Position numbers and translations under genes: made by a program
NCBI GenBank assembly: GCA_045130475.1
Contig: JBGUPU010000044.1
Span: 1 to 64,000 of the forward strand
Direction: 5' to 3'
DNA from: CAG-791 sp045130475
GTDB taxonomy: Bacteria > Bacillota > Clostridia > Lachnospirales > Lachnospiraceae
DNA: 64,000 nt
Shown here: positions 59,419 through 64,000 of the stretch, in pieces
Numbering within the stretch: position 1 is the first letter of the stretch
Layout: every line of letters starts with the position of its first letter
Notes under the pieces: generated by a model
Told to the model about the DNA's origin: nothing
Databases searched by the model: none
What the model saw: the letters and a program-made list of their open reading frames with translations, nothing else

Positions 59419-62223
59419 TCAAACCCGCAGCGCGACAGTCAGAGAGAAGCGGGTCCTTCCGAAACTGCTCCTTGCATCGAGGCTGCCGCCCATGAGGGCA
59501 GCGGCTTCCTGGGCTGCATAGAGTCCGGGACGCGCCAGTGCTCCCTGATCCGCCGTCTCTCCCTCTTCAAACATGGCCTGCATCCCGGTCTCCGGGATTG
59601 CTCTCCCGTTGTCCTCAATTCTGAAATACAGATTTACAAAACCGCCGCTGGGACGGTCCGCGCGGCAGTGGACATTGATAAAGCCTCCCGGCTTCGCGCG
59701 GCCGACCGCATTCTCTATGATCTCACAAAGTGCCTGCCTGAGCAGGGAGGTATAGCCGGTCACTGAGGAAGGGAATCTGCTGTCCAGATACAGACGCAGG
59801 GTGATGTCCTTGTCCGAACAGAGCGTATCCTCATAGACCATGATGTTGCGGACGAAGGTCTCCGGAGAAAACTCTTCCATGCGCAGGACAGGCTTCTCAG
59901 AAGAACTGCTCTCTGCTTTACCGGCAGCTTCTTTCCAGTCACTGTCAGTGGAGACCTGCTCCAGCATCTGGCCGGCTTTCTCCTCCAACAGGCTCCCGCT
60001 CTCTTCCGAACCGGAGGTCTTTCCGCCGTCTTCCTGTGTTTCCCTTCTCTGGACCGGGTCTATGGAGGAAAAGACTGTCAGCGATTCGCTGCCGGTCATC
60101 CAGTCTCCCACGCGGGCATCCGTATAGACAGAATCCGTTTTTATATGCAAGGCTGCATTGTCCGCTCCTGCAGACGGCAGGGCGGCCATAGAAAGCATCG
60201 CGCCCGGGGACACCTTTGCTGCTCCGGGCAGGATCCCTGCGCCGATGGAATCACTGATCTTTACGGAAGGGGAATACGTGTCGTGCTTTGCTTCATTCTG
60301 AAGTTCTTCATTCTGCTCCCGAAGCTGTCTGACCGTTTCCTCCAGAAGAACACGGCGGGATTTTTCTTTCTGAAGCTGCTGCTCAAGGACACGTCCGCGT
60401 TCCTGGGCTTCGCGAAGCTGCTCTTCGAGAAGACTGCGGACGCCGGCGGCCTCCTTGACCTGCCTCTGGGCACGGGCCTCGTGGTTGCGGATCCTGCGGG
60501 CGGCATTCTCCTCGACACGATCCCGCTCTTCGGCAATCTGCTTCTGTGCCGCTTTGGATTCCTCGAGCTGGCGGCTCATCAGGATCCCCCGCTTCTTTTC
60601 CTCGGACAGACTGTTTTCAAGGCGTGCCATCTCGGAGACGTGCTTCTTCTCCGCTTCCTTGAGCTCCTCCGTGAGCTCCTTCTGCCTGCGGGCGGCATTT
60701 TCCTTTGTCCTGCGCAGATCGGCCCTGAGCTGCTCCTGGCCGGCACGTCCCATTTTCATGGCCCGCTCCACACGGTTTTCCAGATCCTGCTGCATTGCCT
60801 CCCGGTCATAGTAGAAGAGGTACAGCCGCATGGTTGAATCTTTTTCCTTTACGCGCCGGACCATCAGTTCCACGCGGACTGCCTTGTCATCCGCCTGATC
60901 GGGTCTCTTTACACGGAAGATTCCGCAGGAGACCGCTTTGCCTGTGGCCGTCTTGTCCGGATTGAAAATAAAGGAGGACAGCAGACGGTCCCGGGTGATA
61001 TTTGTGATCTCCAGTCCGTAAAAGGGATCCTCCAGGATATTCTTCATATACACACTGTTGGACACGCCGAACATGGAGGGGATATTTTTACTTGTAAAAA
61101 AGACTCTCGGGACCTGCCCGGAACTCTTGAGATCTGATGTTTTTGCCCCGGCAGCCTTTTCCGCCGGGCGGCCGCCCCTGCCTTGTCCGCGATAGATCTT
61201 GACATCGCCGTCACCTTCCTGGGGGGAGGCAGCAGCCGATGCTTTTCCTGCCGTTTTTTCCTCTGCTGCGCCGCCGTTCCCCTCGGACACAGGAGCTCCT
61301 GTTTTCTGTGTCTCTGCCAGAAAACCGCTTTCTGCCGCAGCCGCGGAGCCGGCGTCCTTTTTTACGGGAATTGTATTCGGGGGATATTCAATGCCGCAGA
61401 CGGCTTCCGGGATCTGGCGGACAATCTCTGTGGCCGAATCCAGACGTTCCTGGAGCCGGTCCGTCGTGAGCCTGAAGCCGGTGGTCTCCTGAAAGACACA
61501 GTAATAAACAGTGCCGCCGTCTGCCTGATAGGCCGGCGTCCCCTTCATCCTGTAGTAAAAGCTGTTGCCGTCCCGGCGGTAGAAGCGAAGGTTGGCAGTG
61601 ATGCTGCCCCCGTTTTTGCGTGCCTGGGCAATCTCCTCCTGAATTCTGTCCCGGTCCTCCTCAGAGGCCATGAAAAAGGGGTTCTGGGCGATCGCGCGCG
61701 CAAATTCCTCCTCTTTGTAGCGGAGCCGGTGCGCAAAATACTCATTATAAAAAATCACTTCCTCGCGGTGTCCGTCCAGGCAGGCGAGAATCATCACGCC
61801 GCACGGAAGATTGGCGATAAAATCGCGCAGCTGTTCCGAGCTGTCGCGCTCTGATTTCTTTGAAAAATGCAGAAATGTGATCTCAAGCTGCCGGTTTCGG
61901 CGACAGATCACCATGGAACACCGCAGATAGAGAGGCCTCTCCTCTTCCCTTGATACGAGATTGATCTCGTAGGCCACTGTCATTATATTATCCGCGCTCG
62001 GAGAACTCTTGATCGAGATCAGATCCACATAGCGGGACTCCGTCTCCGCCTTGATCTGCTTTCGCACAAATTTCAGCACCGCGCCTTCCGACAGGAAGTG
62101 GTGCATGCTCTCCGGTGTGATCCACACCAGATCTCCCGCCAGCATTTTCTGACAGGCATCCGCGTCTCTTTGATCAAATAATCTATATAAAAAATCTTTT
62201 CCGAAATCAATGGGTGTTTTCAT
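59419..62223 (-). CDS. Large PAS/coiled-coil protein with histidine-kinase-type ATPase
   Basis: A 934-residue cytosolic protein with no membrane segment. Residues 1-125 resemble an NTF2/SnoaL-like fold; 130-262 a PAS-like domain; 285-370 a low-complexity linker; 372-480 a second PAS-like domain; 480-645 a long charged coiled coil; 646-800 a Ser/Glu-rich linker; 806-934 a HATPase-type end with N-box CEIIENAVGRA, DNGRAI in place of DNGxGI, and RPGLYAAQEAAALMGG in place of the GLGL box. No phospho-acceptor His helix is visible in front of the ATPase. It may be a signalling protein or degenerate kinase; its partner gene is not in the window. Confidence 0.82.
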   Translation of the reverse strand: MKTPIDFGKDFLYRLFDQRDADACQKMLAGDLVWITPESMHHFLSEGAVLKFVRKQIKAETESRYVDLISIKSSPSADNIMTVAYEINLVSREEERPLYLRCSMVICRRNRQLEITFLHFSKKSERDSSEQLRDFIANLPCGVMILACLDGHREEVIFYNEYFAHRLRYKEEEFARAIAQNPFFMASEEDRDRIQEEIAQARKNGGSITANLRFYRRDGNSFYYRMKGTPAYQADGGTVYYCVFQETTGFRLTTDRLQERLDSATEIVRQIPEAVCGIEYPPNTIPVKKDAGSAAAAESGFLAETQKTGAPVSEGNGGAAEEKTAGKASAAASPQEGDGDVKIYRGQGRGGRPAEKAAGAKTSDLKSSGQVPRVFFTSKNIPSMFGVSNSVYMKNILEDPFYGLEITNITRDRLLSSFIFNPDKTATGKAVSCGIFRVKRPDQADDKAVRVELMVRRVKEKDSTMRLYLFYYDREAMQQDLENRVERAMKMGRAGQEQLRADLRRTKENAARRQKELTEELKEAEKKHVSEMARLENSLSEEKKRGILMSRQLEESKAAQKQIAEERDRVEENAARRIRNHEARAQRQVKEAAGVRSLLEEQLREAQERGRVLEQQLQKEKSRRVLLEETVRQLREQNEELQNEAKHDTYSPSVKISDSIGAGILPGAAKVSPGAMLSMAALPSAGADNAALHIKTDSVYTDARVGDWMTGSESLTVFSSIDPVQRRETQEDGGKTSGSEESGSLLEEKAGQMLEQVSTDSDWKEAAGKAESSSSEKPVLRMEEFSPETFVRNIMVYEDTLCSDKDITLRLYLDSRFPSSVTGYTSLLRQALCEIIENAVGRAKPGGFINVHCRADRPSGGFVNLYFRIEDNGRAIPETGMQAMFEEGETADQGALARPGLYAAQEAAALMGGSLDARSSFGRTRFSLTVALRV

Positions 62224-62354
62224 GTAACCATTATAACAGAGGAGAACCCATTTTTCGCCTCTTTTTCTCGTCGGTTCATATATCCATATTCCGTCATGTT
62301 CCTGTTGGCGAACCGTTTTTTCAGTATTTACTACGCTAAAGCGTGATTTTGTCT

Positions 62355-62393
62355 CATTTTTCTGTTTCGAGACCTGTTTGAAACAGAAAAATG
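62355..62393. repeat. 14-bp inverted repeat upstream of kinase-like gene
   Basis: CATTTTTCTGTTTC (62355-62368) and its exact complement (62380-62393) with an 11-nt loop lie between the divergent kinase-like gene and rlmH. It is the only structured signal seen in the 62224-62562 spacer. It could be an operator or an AT-rich hairpin. Confidence 0.45.
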
Positions 62394-62562
62394 CTTTTCA
62401 ATCAGCTGCAGCCCCGGCTGTGTCTCCGGTGCATGCCTACTTTGCAGATTGTGTCCCGAAAAGTCATGGGAAGAACACGCAGTTGCATTCTTTTGCCTGC
62501 CTTGCTAAGATAAGCAGAACATGATTTTTCTCAGCAAAACAGGCATTTGTGAAAGGATCCGG

Positions 62563-63048
62563 ATGATCAGACTTTTGTGTGTCGGAAAAATGAAGGACAA
62601 GGCACTTCAGTCTCTTGTTTCAGAATATGTCAAGCGGATCTCAGCATTCTCCAAAGTCGAAGTGCTCGAGGTCAAAGACGAACCCAATGCCCATGCGGAG
62701 CGGGACGCCGAAGCCGCACGCATCAAAGACAGTGAGGCGGAGCGGGTACTCGCAAAGCTCCGCGATCAGGACCTGGTCATCCTGCTGGATCTGGGCGGAA
62801 AAATGTGGGACAGCGAAAAATTTGCCCGGCATCTGGGCAGCTGGCAGTTAAAAGCAGGACAGAAAGGCGGCGACCTGGTATTTGTCATTGCCGGCTCTCT
62901 GGGACCCGGCTCTTCCCTGCTCGCCCGATCGGACGAGCGCTGGAAGCTCTCGGACCTGACCTTCACCCATCTGCTCACAAGAGTGCTGATCCTGGAACAG
63001 ATCTACCGCGGATTTATGATCCTGCACGGCCGGACCTATCACAAATAA
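62563..63048 (+). CDS. rlmH: 23S rRNA (pseudouridine-1915-N3)-methyltransferase
   Basis: A 161-residue SPOUT methyltransferase that modifies pseudouridine 1915 of 23S rRNA on the assembled ribosome. It starts MIRLLCVGKMKD, has the SAM-knot motif FVIAGSLGPG (about 107-116) and ends in the conserved GRTYHK tail (usual GEPYHK). AAAGGA sits five bases before the ATG at 62563; a reading from 62521 adds 14 residues with no family match. It leads proA by 46 bp. Confidence 0.95.
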   Translation: MIRLLCVGKMKDKALQSLVSEYVKRISAFSKVEVLEVKDEPNAHAERDAEAARIKDSEAERVLAKLRDQDLVILLDLGGKMWDSEKFARHLGSWQLKAGQKGGDLVFVIAGSLGPGSSLLARSDERWKLSDLTFTHLLTRVLILEQIYRGFMILHGRTYHK

Positions 63049-63094
63049 ACATACAGCTGTTATGCGCTCCCGCAAACAATAAGGAGGTAGACAA

Positions 63095-64000
63095 ATGAAT
63101 ATCCGTGAAGAAGCAAAGAAAATGAAGCTGGTAGCTCCTGTGCTCGCCGCATCTTCCAATGAAATGAGAAACCATGCTCTGCTCGCCATCAAAGATGCAC
63201 TGCAGGCAAAAAAAGCGGAAATCTTTGCTGCCAATGAAAAAGACTGCACTGCAGCGGCAGAGAACGGTATCGCGCCGGCAGTCATGAAGCGCCTCGCTTT
63301 TAATGAGGCAAAGCTCACCGATGTCTGTAAGGGCATCGACCAGCTGATCTCGCTTCCCGATCCGATCGGAAAATCCCTCCTCAAGAGAGAGCTGGATGCA
63401 GGCCTGGTCCTGGAGCGGATCAGTGTCCCCATCGGTGTGATCGGAGTCATTTTCGAGGCGAGGCCGGACGCCCTGGTACAGATCTCCACCCTCTGCCTCA
63501 AGAGCGGCAACTGCGCCATCCTCAAGGGCGGCAAGGAGACAGCACAGACAAACCGTGTTCTCTTTACCATCATCCATGAGGCAGCTGTCTCTGCCGGCCT
63601 TCCCCAGTCCTGCCTGCTGCAGGCGGAGCTGCACAATGAGATCGATGAACTTCTGCAGTGCGAAAAGGATGTGGATCTCCTCATCCCCCGCGGCTCAAAT
63701 CAGTTTGTCCAGTACATTATGAACAACACCAAGATCCCGGTCATGGGACATGCGGACGGCATCTGCCACATCTACGTGGACAAGGACGTGGATATGGAGA
63801 TGGCGATCAAAATCATCATCGATGCAAAGACCCAGTACACAGCGGCCTGCAATGCCGTCGAAACAGTCCTGATCCACAGGGACATCGCCCCTGTCTTTCT
63901 CCCCCGTCTTGCACATGCCCTGAAATCCGCCGACGTGAAACTGCGGGGCACACAGGAAGCCGAGGATCTGATCTCCCGCTCTCCCGAGGCTGCAGCACAG
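63095..64000 (+). CDS. proA: Gamma-glutamyl phosphate reductase (partial)
   Basis: The first 302 residues of ProA, which reduces gamma-glutamyl phosphate with NADPH in proline synthesis; the gene runs off the right end. AAGGAGG lies before the ATG at 63095. GVIGVIFEARPDA (about 114-126) and LKSGNCAILKGGKET mark the NADPH site, and the catalytic cysteine is in TAACNAVET (about 250-258). It follows rlmH in what is likely one transcript; proB is not in the window. Confidence 0.93.
   Translation, partial: MNIREEAKKMKLVAPVLAASSNEMRNHALLAIKDALQAKKAEIFAANEKDCTAAAENGIAPAVMKRLAFNEAKLTDVCKGIDQLISLPDPIGKSLLKRELDAGLVLERISVPIGVIGVIFEARPDALVQISTLCLKSGNCAILKGGKETAQTNRVLFTIIHEAAVSAGLPQSCLLQAELHNEIDELLQCEKDVDLLIPRGSNQFVQYIMNNTKIPVMGHADGICHIYVDKDVDMEMAIKIIIDAKTQYTAACNAVETVLIHRDIAPVFLPRLAHALKSADVKLRGTQEAEDLISRSPEAAAQ

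Overview
The window looks like a chromosomal segment of a Gram-positive anaerobe of the Lachnospiraceae (class Clostridia). This is an inference from gene content and protein style: split t6A genes next to rimI and rnz, an ECF RibU-like component, type III pantothenate kinase, a TTG/GTG/ATG start mix with strong AGGAGG sites, and a GC content that looks to be a little above 50 percent. I could not search a database, so the genus is open. I call 51 protein genes, the last one cut by the window end. I found no rRNA, tRNA or CRISPR array.

Layout. Positions 1-130 hold the end of lysS, its terminator and two 10-bp direct repeats that could be integrase arm sites of an element lying to the left. 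From 128 to about 23,540 nearly every gene is on the minus strand and is housekeeping: lysS, greA, dusB, birA, argF, an SPFH/NfeD pair, a SpoU methyltransferase, pfkA, dnaE, ispD, a t6A/tRNA-processing cluster (tsaE, tsaB, rimI, rnz, tsaD), rpiB, ribU, murA and a flavin reductase with a long basic tail. From 23,858 to 27,974 three family 2 glycosyltransferases lie in a row, divergent from a phosphohexomutase (28,520-30,202) that has a consensus promoter and a leader of about 270 nt. Together these suggest a surface-glycan function.

From 30,558 to 36,781 is a sucrose/fructo-oligosaccharide locus: an intracellular GH32, a binding lipoprotein and two ABC permeases read leftward from a perfect TTGACA-17-TATAAT promoter, with a divergent LacI regulator. 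There is no ATPase gene, so a shared MsmK-type ATPase elsewhere is implied. An intracellular GH36 alpha-galactosidase (53,361-55,628) fits the same raffinose-type diet. Between 36,903 and 49,734 are accessory genes: an MntP-fold protein lacking the family's acidic membrane residues, a 1181-residue secreted heptad-repeat protein behind a TetR regulator, a TVP38 protein, an acyltransferase-like membrane protein, a CYTH protein, a heterodimeric ABC exporter and a DUF2752 protein. The right end carries malY-like and thiD, coaX, the alpha-galactosidase, an Mrp/NBP35 ATPase, a NYN-LOTUS RNA-binding protein, a lipase-like hydrolase, a large PAS/coiled-coil protein with a histidine-kinase-type ATPase end but no phospho-acceptor helix, then rlmH and proA.

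The main unexplained signals are two copies of a 183-209 bp palindromic mobile element (MITE-like) with 5-bp flanking repeats, three intergenic arrays of 16-18 bp tandem repeats, a near-identical leader with an oddly spaced Shine-Dalgarno site before unrelated genes, the MntP-like protein, and the kinase-like protein at 59,419-62,223.
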